Source: Lepidodermella squamata
Taxonomy: Eukaryota; Gastrotricha
DNA: 64,000 bases
Reading direction: 5' to 3'
NCBI GenBank assembly: GCA_047495785.1
Contig: JBLDXI010000004.1
Location: forward strand, 124,001 to 188,000
Shown: positions 10,435 through 22,633 of the stretch, one piece after another
Layout: every line of letters begins with the position of its first letter
Position numbering within the stretch: position 1 is the stretch's first letter
Notes under the pieces: model-generated
Seen by the model: the letters and a program-made list of their open reading frames with translations, nothing else
What the model was told of the DNA's origin: nothing
Databases searched by the model: none
Position numbers and translations under genes: made by a program

Positions 10435-12718
10435 TGATACCAAATGCTAAATGTCGAAAGGCAACTTGCATAAATAAAGAGTATGAGTATGCTTCGGCAA
10501 CAACTTTATTACTTCGAAAATAACCAGAATAGTTGAAATGATACAATCAAGACCTTTAAAAGGACCGAATGATGACGTATCAACAACAATAATCAAGGCA
10601 TAATCACAGTACAAAACCATCAAAACCATCAAAACCAAATTGGAAACAATGCTTTATTTGGTCTACAAAATTAACTAGCACGGGCAAGCGAATCGCCTTG
10701 TTCAAGGGGGGGGCGCAGGGTCGCCGACGAGGTAGTAATTTGCGAGGTCGTAATTGTGTGGCAGATACATTCGGTCTTGGAAGAAAAATTGAAATAAACA
10801 TAAAAAATTTCTAATTGAAAGATAAAAAAAATCAGATGTTAAAATATGGGTCCCCCACAAAGCAGCAGGCTTCAAAGTAGGATAAACCCAAAAAGCGGTG
10901 CAAACGCCACTCGAATTAATTACCATAAAATTCTGCGTAATTTTCTGAATATGGGCCCCTCATAACTTCAAGAGCCCGGCTTATGAATTTTGGAGAAATG
11001 ACTTTTTTGACCAAATTGAGGTCTGAGCTACTTTACGGAGTTTTCATGACTTACGTTCCTCAAATTTTGGTGTCGAAAGCTAGAATAGCTGACCATCATG
11101 TTGGTCCATTGGTTGAAATTCAGAGGCTAAGCCTGAGCGCCTACTGGGAGGACTGCTTAGGGCGTTTACCCTGCTTTGAAGCCTGCTGCTTCGTGGAGGA
11201 CCCTAACATATTTTTAAATTTTTTAAATTTCAAAATATAATTTTATACAATTTAAATTTAAATTCTCTACAAAAAATGAAAAATATCAGGGAATAAATAT
11301 TAGAATTTTTCAAATTTGAAAAAATAATCTACACAATTAAAACTGAAAATTCAAAAATTCAAAATAATAATAATAATTCCGCCTTGGGATACCTTGGGAA
11401 TAGACGTATTGGCGTAATCCGGAAGTTTACTTCGAGACCAAACACCCCCATCGCTGAAACGTCCAGGGGCGCCAACGTCGACCAAGACGTATTTATAATT
11501 AGCGTCAACCGTCAACCACCGTCATTAACACAATCGAAAAGTTGTAATTGAAATATTGACGATTGACGACTAGTGATCGCCGTGGCGACCGATTGAGCAA
11601 CCTCGTCGAGCGTCGACAGGTGCGGGTTGCTGCTGCTTCCGCGAGCGCCACTTGAACGCGGCGTCGGCGCCGCCGGCATTGAAGATGAAGAGGCGGTGTC
11701 CGATGTAGACGATGACGACGATGAAGACGCGGAAGTCACTGGGGCCGTCTCGGTTGGTGTGGGCGTAGGACTTCTCGCCATCGACGTTGCTCGTGGACCC
11801 GTAGTCCTCATTCCTCATACGAGAAGTCGAGGAGCCAGGTCAGCTCGTCGAAATACGCCCATTTCTTCGTTTCATTCTTCGGGCTCTCCTTCATCACCTT
11901 TGATTCCACGCTTTGATTCTCAGACGGCGGGGCTTGGGCCTTTAAAGTTGAAATGTTCAAAAAAATCGGCAAAACCGCTTCCTTTAATTTTTCACGGCGG
12001 ATCCGAATCCGTTTTCAGAATTTCAGTAGCTGTCATACTTCCGGAAATGATTGAATGTTTTGAATTATTTTATTACTTTATTGCACCTTCATCATTTTGT
12101 CTTTCTGAATGAGAAAATAGTCGAGTAATACATCAAACTATGCAGTTTTTCACGCAGAATCACGTGGTGCATAAAATTCAACTAGTGATACGGTTAACGA
12201 GATGAAGCTTGGAGCAAAATACCCATTTTTACACTATCTGTATATACCTGTTTAAACATGTGTTTAAACATGTGTTTAAACGTTTAAACAGATCCGAAAT
12301 TTGAAATATCTGTATAAACCCCAACCCTGATTTTGGAGGATTTGGTCAGGATTTTGGAGGATTTGGTTGAACATGTGTTTAAACGTTTAAACAGATCCGA
12401 AATTTGAAATATCTGTATAAACCCCAACCCTGATTTTGGAGGATTTGGTCCCAAAATTTAAAAAATGTGCTCTTTTCCGAAAATCGACTTCATTTTTTCC
12501 TTTTCGTAGCATTTTTTATGATATATCATGATCCTCCTGTTGAATGGACCATTTTTTATGCGGTTTTTTTAATCGATCGATTTATCGGAAGTCACTTTAA
12601 AATTAACCAAGTAACCACCACTTTTCCGATCCAGAAGTAGCGGCTCGCTTCTTCCAGTCACTGGATGCTAGACCACTCCACAGGTCCGGTGAATCGGCCG
12701 GCGAATCGCAATATTTAG
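10435..12718. other. No supported gene; low-complexity and AT-rich DNA
   Basis: This contains a short ACCATCAAA triplication (10615-10640), AT-rich DNA (11200-11400) and a GC-richer block (11500-11950). That block is open on both strands: the minus strand reads a serine-rich run (TSASSSSSSSTSDTASSSS), the plus strand an acidic run. Neither has a clear start, splice context or family motif, so I do not call a gene. Confidence 0.4.
12267..12450. repeat. 103-bp tandem duplication
   Basis: AACATGTGTTTAAACGTTTA begins at 12267 and again at 12370. The second copy is identical for about 80 bases and then ends. Inside each copy the sequence GTTTAAACGTTTAAAC is self-complementary. Confidence 0.85.
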
Positions 12719-13118
12719 GGTCCGCTTATCGCAATGGCTCACCGAGACATTCAATCTGAAGCGTGATGCCGGGTTAGAAGAACCGCCGGAGGACATCCAT
12801 CGAAAAATGATGTGCCCTTATGGCCTTTACCTTGGAGCAGAAGAGATGGATGATGCCACTGTTGTTTTCGGCGAATTTGGCTTTGGCATTTGCTCCGTCT
12901 TCTTCAAGAAGGAAGATCAACTCTGGGTCGGGTTAAGAATTTTGCAGGCCGATAAATTAACGCCTAACGGTCATCATTTCATCGTCACTCATACTGCTGC
13001 GAGTATGGTTTTCCGTCCCTTCGAGCTAGTCACCGCCCCATGTTGCGTGTTTCGAAGCAAGTCCAGTGATGACATCTTCATCTCGAAAATCACAGATCTA
13101 GCTGAGGTTGCCTCGTGA
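12719..13118 (+). CDS. Unknown protein, probable terminal exon
   Basis: Open frame of about 133 codons after a plausible acceptor (CAATATTTAG ending at 12718) to TGA at 13116-13118. The translation is well balanced, not low complexity: it begins near RLSQWLTETFNLKRDAGLEE and continues with FGEFGFGICSVFFKKEDQLW, VTHTAASMVFRPFELV and ISKITDLAEVAS. I do not recognise a domain. It lies directly upstream of the 3.8-kb TIR element at 13186. It could be the last exon of a gene whose 5' exons I cannot find, or the C-terminus of an old transposable-element protein. Confidence 0.45.
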
Positions 13119-13689
13119 ATAACACTGCTGCTCCATAACCACAGTTGAATGTCAAATATACGTGTCATTATATAGACGCCACATACAGGGTGTTCTTTTT
13201 AAAACCGAACATCCGCCGCGCGCGTTGGAAAATCGCGTGCTACCGCAAATTTTTATGCACAAAATTAAATATCCTTTTAAAAATATTTTTATTTTATTAT
13301 ATTAATAATTTTTTTTAAATAAAAATTTTGTTGCTACGGAAAAGCGTGCTGCGCGATGCCGCGCGTTTTCGCGTTTTAGCCGCTCCGCGCACCGCAAGTT
13401 CCCCGGCGCGCAACTTCATCCCCGTAATTCCGCATTTTATCACCGGTGACGACACCTTTGTTAGTGTTTTTCTGATAGCATTTCAAGCATTTAATAAGGC
13501 AGCCGGCGTCATTTTTTCTAAATATGGCTCAATTAGACGTATGCGCTAAGCCTAAACAAGCCATTTTTATGCCGTTTTTCGCAGATCTTAAGCGTTTAAC
13601 CCCGGAAACTTTCACCTAAGTGCGGTTATACCTTGCGGAAACAGTGTTTCTAAGTACAGTAATGTATTCTCTACAAGATTACCACAGCC

Positions 13690-14930
13690 GTTTTTGTAGG
13701 ATGATGGTTATTTTTAGCACGTCTGCCCTAACAGCCAGCCGGTCTTTCAGAGCATAGATCTCATTATCACCATCTTCAAGGAGGTCTATGCCTTCAAATC
13801 ACCCGTCAAAAACACTGTCTCTCATTGTTTTCTTGTAAAGCAGAGTAAATACTACTTAGTTACCGTTACTTTTTGGAGGGTCACCGCGGTTTTTCACTTG
13901 CTGCTGCTATGGATGCATTCTGTCGATAAATAGAGTTTTTTGGGATATTCGGAACATTTACAATGTTAGCAAACAATTCAGCGGTCAAATGGGGGCTCAA
14001 ATGAGTGAATTCACTAGGAGACGTAAATACTTTGACAATGAAACAAGAAAAAGTCGGTGTTGCCATACTAACTCGTGAGCAGGAGGGACTTCCTTCTGCC
14101 ATACCTGCTGTGTTAGATCTCATCCTCTGGCCAGATGAACGATCTTCAAGGTGGTCCATGTCATGAATTTTGCTTAATTAGCATTGTTACTCATTGTTTT
14201 CTGGTAGAATAGAGTGTAAATTTCTTAGTTACCATGTCTTTTTGGGGGGTCACCGTGGTTTTTCTCGTTTTACGGCTTAGGATGCATTTAGACGTTAAAA
14301 TGGAGTTATTCGGGTTTATCGGAACATTTATTGATGCTGGGAAATAATCAACGGTCAGATATGGGTAAAATTGGGTGATTTTGCTTGGAGACTATATCAA
14401 TATGACGACAAAGCAGAAAAAAGCTAGTGTTGCCGTCGTAATTCGAGCGCAGGATCGACTTTCGTCTGCCCTACACACTCTGGTTAGACGTCATCATTGA
14501 GTCAGATCAGCAACCTTAAGGATAGCCCATTTCATGAAATAATCTGGTAAGAACAATCTTTCTCATGGTTTTCTTGTAGAATAAACTGTATATTTCTTAG
14601 TTACCGTTACTTTTAGGTTGGACAACGCGGTTTTCCGCTTTAAGTGGCTTGGCATGCATTTTTCGGGTTTTTTCGGGTTTTTCGGGATATTTTTGGTCGT
14701 AGCAAATAATTTAGCGGTTAAATTTTGGCTAACATAAGTGAACTTGCTAAGAGAAGATGTCAGTTTGACAATAAAGCAGAAAAATGCTGGTGTTGCCGCC
14801 CTAACTCGAGCGCTGGGTCGGCTTTCTGATACCATACCATCCTTGTTAGATGACGTTTCAACGCGTTGTAGCCGCAATCCTTCGTGATTTATGGGGCCAT
14901 ATGACGTCGATGCATGAATTTTAGGCATTG
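13690..14930. repeat. ~370-bp diverged tandem repeat, three units plus a partial one
   Basis: TTTTCTTGTA(A/G)A..AGAGTAAA starts occur near 13827, 14197 and 14569, about 370 bp apart. Each is followed in the same order by CTTAGTTACC, a GGTCACCG(C/T)GGTTTTTC-like block, GATGCATT, CGGAACATTT, GTGTTGCC and a closing ATG(A/T)CATGAATT-like block; an end-only piece precedes them at 13690-13800. Units differ by many substitutions and indels. Minus-strand ORFs in units 1 and 3 are related because the repeat is. Confidence 0.75.
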
Positions 14931-15598
14931 TGTGAATATATTGCTTTAATCGTGTTAAAATTCTGCAAAAGACTTCACCCGTTGACACATTTCAGCCGCT
15001 GCTACTGGTTTTCAGCGGTCGCATTAGGGCTAAGGTTTGAAATCGTTTGTTTTCGCTTATTCTTCTATTTCTCCGGGAAATTCAGCGGGTTATATTATTG
15101 TGATTTATTGCGCTTGAAGTTACATCAATCAAATAGTTTACCACTAAAATATTACAAGAAACGTAAAATCTATGCGAGAATGCTGGACTGTTCTTACAGG
15201 ACGCGTAGAATCAGAGATCAAAGGGATGCATATAAAAGACAAAGACTGGCGTGGTGTTAAACTTGCTTTGTTACCGCAGTCTCACAAACAGTTAAACCCG
15301 CCCGCAACTGCGGTTACCGCAGGGAAATGGATGACAGGACACGGGCATCACCACGGAATATTCCCGCCGGTGCCCTGCGCCGCCGCAAACGAGTGATCAT
15401 TGTCTGAATAAGATCTCGGTTATCAGTCCTAAGCGTTGTCTCAGTCATCGGCTGTTTTCAAATCTCCGGCGGATCCAGTGATACCAATGAATTTTTCGCC
15501 GAAAATGATGCTAAATTCTCACTCTTAACGACTCACGCCGCGCGCCGGATGCTGCCAATGATGTTAAAGTTTACATGACGTTTTGTTAAACACTCAAC

Positions 15599-15622
15599 TT
15601 ACTCATACTCATACTCATACTT
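15599..15622. repeat. (ACTCAT)n microsatellite
   Basis: Three full units and partial flanks of ACTCAT lie inside the 3.8-kb TIR element. Confidence 0.85.
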
Positions 15623-16974
15623 GATCTTGATCTGAATGGTGCAAATAAACGGCTGTTCATAGCCTAGCGATGTTGATTTTCCATGCTATGGATGTTAAGG
15701 ATGCATTTATGAGTAAAAGAGATGCTAAGCGCTCTCTTTACTTGAAAGCAATCTTGCTATAAGGAATTCCTTACTAAGGATGTCCTTACTAAGCAAGACA
15801 TCCTTAGCAAGATGGCTTCCAAGTAAGGACGCGGTGTCACTGGTATGCTTGGTAGGAATGGCTTACTCAACAATCCTTACTCAGACTTCGCCGCTTCAGA
15901 CTGAGCGATCTAAGGATCTGATCTCAGATGGACCTGTGCACCTTAAAAGACGCGGCGTAGAGTGAAGAGTGAGTGTCCATAGTTATGACTATTAAGATGA
16001 CAGTCCTTACTAAGCACCAAGCTACGCTGACTTGTAAACCACTATCCTTAGTAAGGAACATGACTGATGTTACGAACAGCAGTAAACGAAATAAACTGAG
16101 CGGCTAAACCATCGTAATCTAAAATACCTTGTATTTTTTCTTTTTGATATTATGAACATGTTCTACGAGACAGCTTTGATGATAACGGTGGTAACGCCTT
16201 TGAGATCAGCTTTGATTAGTCTATAGAAGTTAGCTACGGCTTCACTGCGGACGACGAAGTATCACACAAGGATGAGAGAGCATCAAGGATAAAGAAGGAA
16301 GGCAACATCTCTTCCGCATCAGCAACATCTATGCCAGTAAATTCGACATGTTTCCCCTCAGCTTTCCGTTTATTTGCATGATACCACTGCCCTTTTCATC
16401 GTGAAACAGCTAGTTGCATTGCATTTCGCCCAGAAAAGGGTGCCGTTCTCTGATCCGCGGACTGAAACTTGAGCGACAAGTTTTCAAGGCCGCTAGTTAT
16501 ATCATTAGACTCCTCAAGACAGCAGAAAACCACGTTGCACCGCCGTCTTCTTGATTCCAGCGGTGGATTTCAACGGCAAGGAAGCGCAATTTAAGGCTCT
16601 TTTCACCGATTTTGGGTATACCACATTGCGAAAACTGAGACCGAATAAGAAAAAACGGCGCGGCTAAAACATTTAGCTCGCTTAACTGACTTGAATGATG
16701 CGCGGCAAGGAGCCGCGCGCTTGCTGGTTACCTTAGGAACCAGGCGCGAAAACCCTGATTTCAGGCGTTTTAACCGCTAAAATTTAAAAACCGACGCGTC
16801 GACGTGGCAACGCGCGCTAAAATTCAAGGGCATCGTGCAATTGAAAATAAAATTAAAAATTTATATTAAAAGTGATAAAAAATTATTTTAGTAAAATTAT
16901 TTTCGTAAAATAGCCGGCAAATTTATTTTTCGCGACTACGGCAGGATGTTCGGTTTTAAAAAGAACACCCTGTA

Positions 16975-17781
16975 TATATTGTTATTTTTAAATAAAGTTT
17001 ATTTTTTGAAGCTGACGTTTTATCACTGATTTATTCACGTATGTTGCTTCAAAATGGTTGCTTGGCATGATTCTACAGCAGTAGGGATATATTCACAGGT
17101 TATTGATTCAAGGTATGCGGTATGATCATAATGAGTCCAGCTTTCTCCAGCTCGTTTTACGTGTTTTACGGACTTGTACTATTTCGTCAAGTGGAACGTT
17201 ACCTGGAGAGAGCTGGAATTTTCCACAGCGAATATTTCCACCTCTTTCCACGTGTTAGAGCGAATTTCCAGCTAATTTCAGCTTCCGTTTAACATTCCAG
17301 CTCTCTTCAGCAAATAAATGCCGATATGGGGTCTGCAAAAATTGTTTCATATTAGGAAGTACTAACTATTTGATCTTAGTAATAATACAGGCAAATGGGT
17401 ACTAATAGAAAAAAGGCAGTTCAACTCCGGGGAGCTTGATAACACTCTGGCTAACTCACAAATTAAATTCAAGTGGAATTTAAAGTTGAAAGAGTAGTTA
17501 GGACTAAGATCTAAGATGGTAGTTAAACAGGCGAATAATGTATTTCTCTTCAATATGCAATATAATCAAGTTCAGTAAGAAGATCAGTGACATCATAAGG
17601 TTGTGACTCAAGATCTCAAGGTGTCATTATCCTTCCCTTCCTATAATAACATGATATAGTTGATATGGTAAAGAGGTAAGTAAGTGTATCAGTGAACATT
17701 TATGCTGAACTGAGGTCAGGTAGCTACTTAACTATCAGCTGAGACCATGAAGACCATGTGTAAGACGGATCTATAGAGATC
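16975..17781. other. Intergenic, nothing supported
   Basis: Unique-looking AT-rich sequence with several GAGCTGGAA / TTCCAGCT words on both strands at 17140-17310, possibly a decayed inverted repeat. No gene is visible. Confidence 0.4.
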
Positions 17782-18710
17782 GCACATTTCCCCATCCGCC
17801 GGCGTTTCCTCCGCGCGCGCGCTCCTATTGGCTGGGACTTGTTGCGCAACAACTAAGATAATTACTGCCTTAGTGCGCGCGCGCAATAACGAGAGCAAAA
17901 ACGACTGCGCCCTGCGATGAGTCAGCGAAATGCTTTCAAAAAAATAAAAAGGCTTAAATTTAGGCAGATTTTCTTGTCGAAAAACTGGACAACATTTGGA
18001 TTATCATGTAACGGGATTTGTTCTTATTTACCTATCGATTAAATAGAATATAGAAAATGGTGCGCGCGGAAAATTTAAATTTTAGGTAACGAATTGCGAA
18101 AGCGCGCACCGATGGCAGGAGCTGTTTTCAGTGAATTTATAATTTCATCAGAATATAGCTTCAGACTCTAACCATTTAATTATTTTCGCGCAATATCGAA
18201 TTGATCGAAAAATGTTTCTTGCCCTTGAAAGTTTGTGCGTATGAAAAGTTACCGCTTATTACCAGAGCCGCTTATAATATGGAAAAATTCCTTAGAATTA
18301 TCAAAAGCGCTTTTAAAAATGTAGAAAAATTGCGATTTCATAAAAGCGACATAATATCATGATGAACCATGGTGGCGCGATTTTATTTTGCTTGGAAATA
18401 TTTTTGAGCGCCCATTCGATTGTAAGTGTAAGGCATCACTGTTTCTCACAAATCTTTTTGATTTGCAATTTTCTGAAACTTGGTACTAATTGAAAAATGT
18501 ACTCTCGATGCGCGCGCTTCACATGATATACTGGACTTGTTCAATTCGGGTTGGCTGACTTGTGGTTTTCTTGTGACTTTGCAACGCGCGCGCAGAAAGC
18601 TGCAATTATTTGTTGCGCAATAAATGCGCGCAACGTGCGGTTACGCGTAAATTTAACCAACCAATAGGCATGCGCACGCGGAGGAAACACCGGCGGATGG
18701 GGAAATGTGC
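17782..18710. mobile_element. 929-bp GC-ended TIR element with a 9-bp target duplication
   Basis: The left end GCACATTTCCCCATCCGCCG is matched by the right end in reverse complement over about 53 bases with few mismatches. ATAGAGATC stands directly outside both ends (17773-17781 and 18711-18719). A 9-bp duplication with long TIRs points to a Mutator-like (MULE) non-autonomous element; the class is inferred from duplication length only. Subterminal regions are rich in GCGCGC and contain TTGTTGCGCAACAA-like palindromes. The interior is AT-rich and non-coding. Confidence 0.85.
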
Positions 18711-18719
18711 ATAGAGATC

Positions 18720-19905
18720 TACGGATGGTTTGAGATGACAAATGGTAAGATCAGAGAGCGAAGTTCCGTTAGGGAGTCCGAGGTCCGAGTCGGGTTTGGG
18801 TCCGACTTTTTGGACCCGGGGCCAATTCTGGGTCGGGATCATCCAGTTCAATCGGCAAACTCAATCCATAAGCAAATGGGGTCCTTGTGTCGATTACCCC
18901 GATCTCCTCCCACTTCTCCTGTCCTACTTCGCTCTTTGAGTAAGATGATATGATAATGAGTTCTGATGAGTCCCGCTGTAACAGAGATGGAACAGGTGGA
19001 ACAGACCTCAACCTAGCACCTAGCACTCGTCCCGCCTTTACTTTGAGCCCCGCCGTCTTCCCGCGTCGCCGCGGGTTTTCAAATTCAAGGTTGCGCGCGC
19101 GTGAAATTTTTTTCATTTTCCGTCGAATATTTCCGCTTGAAATTATCACCACCATGTGACAGTATTTCCATTATTGCTCATCTTGCTAACCGTTGCGCAT
19201 ATTGAGAATCAGCCAATAAAATGCCGATTTTTCTTGATCTGATGGCTCTCGCTCAGCTCATTTCGAGAGCGACCCCTTTTAAACGCGACGTTATTAAAAA
19301 CGCTAAAAGAAAAAATCTTCGACGAATGTAGCATGACTTTCGTTTTCATTTTCAGCAATTTATGTTGGGCGATGAAATTCCACGAGCTTCTCTGAACTGA
19401 ACCAACTGCCATCGCTACAAGGTACAAGGAAATTAGATCATACGTGTGTCGTGATCGTTGACTAGGCATTATTACCATATGTTGAGTTTTAAAGTTTGAG
19501 TTCGAGGGTGAATAACCTATTGGCCCCAACAATGTTCAACCTGGATGTGGACACCTTCAATAATATCACTTTTATCATATCACTGCTGCAAGAGTTCCGT
19601 CGGGTATTTCATACGATAGCCATTGAGCCTCCAATTCGAATGGCCATATTAAAAATTAGAGCGACACTAATATTTATGCCATTTGAGCTTAGCTGCTGGC
19701 ATCAGTCGAAACTCGAAAATAAAAATTTACTGCGACGCTACGTACACATCGTAAGAGTTGTTTTTCATTCACAAAAATTGTTGGGCGCGTGTGACTTTTG
19801 GCGAGAGTATTTTTTCTGAACAGCTCGTGCGTAAAACCTGTCATTCAATAGGCCACTTGCCCATTTCATTTCGAATTTTCGAGTCAAATTTAAAAAGGTT
19901 TTGTT
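18720..19905. other. Region upstream of lectin D; no supported gene
   Basis: A block at 18760-18850 repeats GTCCGA/GTCCGG words and keeps several frames open. An 88-codon frame at 19529-19819 starts with ATG (MFNLDVDTFNNITFIISLLQ) but has no homology I recognise and no convincing splice partner. The last few hundred bases should contain the promoter of lectin D. Confidence 0.35.
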
Positions 19906-22633
19906 ATGGATAAAGCTCTACGCCTCGTTTTATTATTAAGCTCCCTTGGAGCAGCCTCTACACAAGAGTACAAACGCTGCTTTTCGCGCTTAAATGACAG
20001 TTTCACTGGATGTAAGACTGCTTGTTCAGTTCTCGATGAAGTTCAGGCAAGTTTCAGCTTGATTTTCAGATTTTTCCTGATTTCCAACTTGACCAAATTT
20101 TAGCTTGGATTGCAGTTGAACTCCCTGGCTGCATGCAAAGCTGGTGTTAGTTTTTGATCCGATTTACAATTTTTCAAAAATGATTTGATTGCCTCTTGTA
20201 ATAGGCTGCTCGAAGCTGTTTCAACTACAAAACGATCAACATGCGATGCATTCCACGAAATCTTGGCTGCGATAAAAACGATGAAGTTCAGGTTGTTTTT
20301 CAAAGTTATCAATAAAATTAGCCTAATTTCTCCATCTTAAAATTTCATAGACTGCTGAGTTTCTGGGCAACGTCTTCGAATCACAATACAACATATGCAG
20401 ATCTAAAATCAAAAATTTTCTGGTAGATTTTTCAATTTCTTTTCTAACAATTTTATTTTATTGTTTTTATCCAAAGAGCACCCAAGCAAACGTGTGCGAC
20501 GCAAATGGCCAGCGAACCTGTATCCCAGTTGACGGCCCATGTCCCAATAGCGGTGTAAGTTTAAAAGTAATTTTGGGGTCTTTCAATTATCACCTACTAT
20601 TCTTTGATTTCATAGAATGTGGTTGGCAATCGAGATACAATGCAGATATGCTTGGCGCAGGAGAACAGTAATTTCGAAATTTCGATAATTCTTAGATTCA
20701 ATATTCTCACATATTTTTATTTTTTGATAAATTGATATTCTGGTAACTTGATAATTTCGAAATTTCGATAATTTCAAAGAAATTGCGCACCGCTCTAAAA
20801 CGAGTAAAAACTGGTTTGGCAATCAGCTACAATCAGTTTTCCGAAAAAATGAAAATTTATTTTAAAAAAATTATTCTTCGGCTTTTAGGATGGTCTAAAC
20901 GGCTATAAAAATGTGTTTCAGACGGTGTTTAATCGATACTCAGAAGATAGGTTTTACGGTGAAAAATTGCGAGCTGTGATATGATTGGAGACAAAATTTT
21001 TATTTTTATGAAGAATTTTTAGGTGTACCTATAGTCCCACAATCTATTGCTACTGATGGGTAATAAAATTTGGGATTTGGGACTGATTGTTACGGGATTC
21101 AGTAATTGGTAATTATTTCTCTATATAAGTATCCCTTTTTAAATATTTTCAAATTTACAGATTTTGGCCTTTGATTTTTTTTATAATTTCAGTCGTTAGG
21201 AATAACGCCGATTTTCAGCTGCACTATCGATGCTTTCTTCAGAGCGACCGATCCTTCGTCGGCTGCCAATCAACGCCTTGCAATGCCAACTCAATGACCC
21301 AGGTTTGGCGGCTTTTCAAATGCAGAATTAATTTTTTTTAATTTTTTCTAATGTTTTCAGTCTTACAGCGGCGACACTTACATTGACCGGTTCCACTGCG
21401 TCGCTGGCGTTGGTTTCTCATAAAAAATGTCTCTCGAAATTCCATCTGTAATTTTTGCAGCCTGCTGCCCTCTGCTCGACAATGGATGGCTTGGTTTGCC
21501 GCAATTCGTGCCCGTCCCCCATGTCTATGGTAAGATAGGCGCATGATTAAGTGTTGACGGGCTATTTTTCGATCCTTATCGCGCCCGAAATACAGCTAAT
21601 ATGTGGGATGATTGTTTGAAATCTTTCAGGATACGATATTCAAAGCAAAATCGGACTTTTCGGGCAATTACGCTGACTGTCTACAATCGACAACCGATTT
21701 GTTAGTTTTTCGCAACATCAGCTTTATAATTTTCAAAAATCCGGCTATAGATGCTTCGAAGGGTTTTACGAATGGAGGACCCCTTTCTTGAGAGGTCCAA
21801 AGAGAATCCAAAAAACCACAGGGAAGAGAGTTAGCTCAGATAATTCGGGCTTTAATTTAAAGTTCATGACGGGTCGGTTGGATATTGAAATTCCAATTCC
21901 AATTAAAAGCTCTGCTCTACGATTTAGGAATAAATTCTTAGTCGGGAAAGTTCAAGACGGGTAGGGTGAATATTATAACTTCATCATGAAACGTTTTCCC
22001 CCAAAATTGGAGAGCTTTTTAGTTGGTAGTTGACCTACCTTTGGTACTGTGCTGGTCTAGCCTATTTTCTAGCCCAGTCTATTTTTGAAAATATTTGTAA
22101 CCAGATTTCAAATGTGCATTTCTTCAAATGGAACGACGACCTGCCGATCAATTTCAGCCGAAAGATGCTATGATAACGAGAATCGTTTCCCGCTAAATGT
22201 CAATTTCACGAGCGTATCGAACTGTCAGAACGCCGCTAAGCAGTTCTTCATCTTGCCAACTTCGACTTCGACCAATACGATGACACGAACTCAGGCTGTT
22301 TCTGCGTGCCTCAACGAGAATGGGCGTATTGCGATGCCGAAAACAACGGACGAGCTGGTACAGGCGCGTCAAGTACTTATTCCGACGTTCGGTTTTCCTC
22401 CGCCTGTCAACTTTTTGGGTGCTTGGGTTGGTCTGAGAAATGTTAACAATACGCAGCTGACGTGGGATGACGGGTCGCTTTACAACCTCATCTCGGATGA
22501 TTGGGGTGCGGCTGCTTCGTTCGATTGCGTTACCATTGGTCGCAGAGACTCTGACGCATACAAGTTCTATCCATCTTCTTGTAACGCCACTGACCACTAC
22601 TACGTCGTCTGCGAAACGTACATCTCAAGCTGA
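19906..22633 (+). CDS. Lectin D: secreted cysteine-module protein with one C-type-lectin-like domain
   Basis: Eleven exons (19906-20046, 20104-20145, 20205-20291, 20351-20422, 20477-20554, 20616-20667, 21193-21302, 21361-21408, 21461-21529, 21630-21700, 22105-22633) give 432 aa. A signal peptide (LRLVLLLSSLGAAST) is followed by ~250 residues in which each exon is one cysteine mini-module: RCFSRLNDSFTGC, LNSLAACKAG, ARSCFNYKTINMRC, and so on. The CTLD occupies about 290-432: AVSACLNENGRIAMPKT, GAWVGLRN, LTWDDGS, FDCVTIG and a final YVVCETY. Calcium-site EPN/QPD and WND motifs are not seen. Intron 1 has a GC donor (CAG|gcaagt), also present in paralogue E. The other exon boundaries match E exactly up to the CTLD exon. 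An AATAAA-like signal lies near 22780. Confidence 0.88.

Larger units (their letters stand above)
13186..16972. mobile_element. 3.8-kb element with ~29-bp TIRs flanked by TA
   Basis: Both ends read inward as CAGGGTGTTCTTTTTAAAAC followed by CGAACATCC; the copies are identical for 29 bases. TA stands outside each end (13184-13185 and 16973-16974), as expected for TA-inserting superfamilies such as Tc1/mariner. The ends are GC-rich with CG-rich stretches, followed by AT-rich subterminal DNA. No transposase is recognisable inside. The interior holds a ~370-bp tandem repeat (13690-14930), an ACTCAT microsatellite and a field of CCTTACTAAGGA-like words (15750-16050). It is probably a non-autonomous element that collected other repeats. 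Confidence 0.75.

Noticed and set aside
11512-11811. Serine-rich minus-strand ORF opposite an acidic plus-strand ORF
   Set aside because: Low-complexity, GC-rich DNA keeps both strands open; no clear start, splice context or family motif on either.
13881-14988. Two related minus-strand ORFs of 92 and 141 codons
   Set aside because: They are related only because both lie in units of the 370-bp tandem repeat; frames and lengths differ between units.
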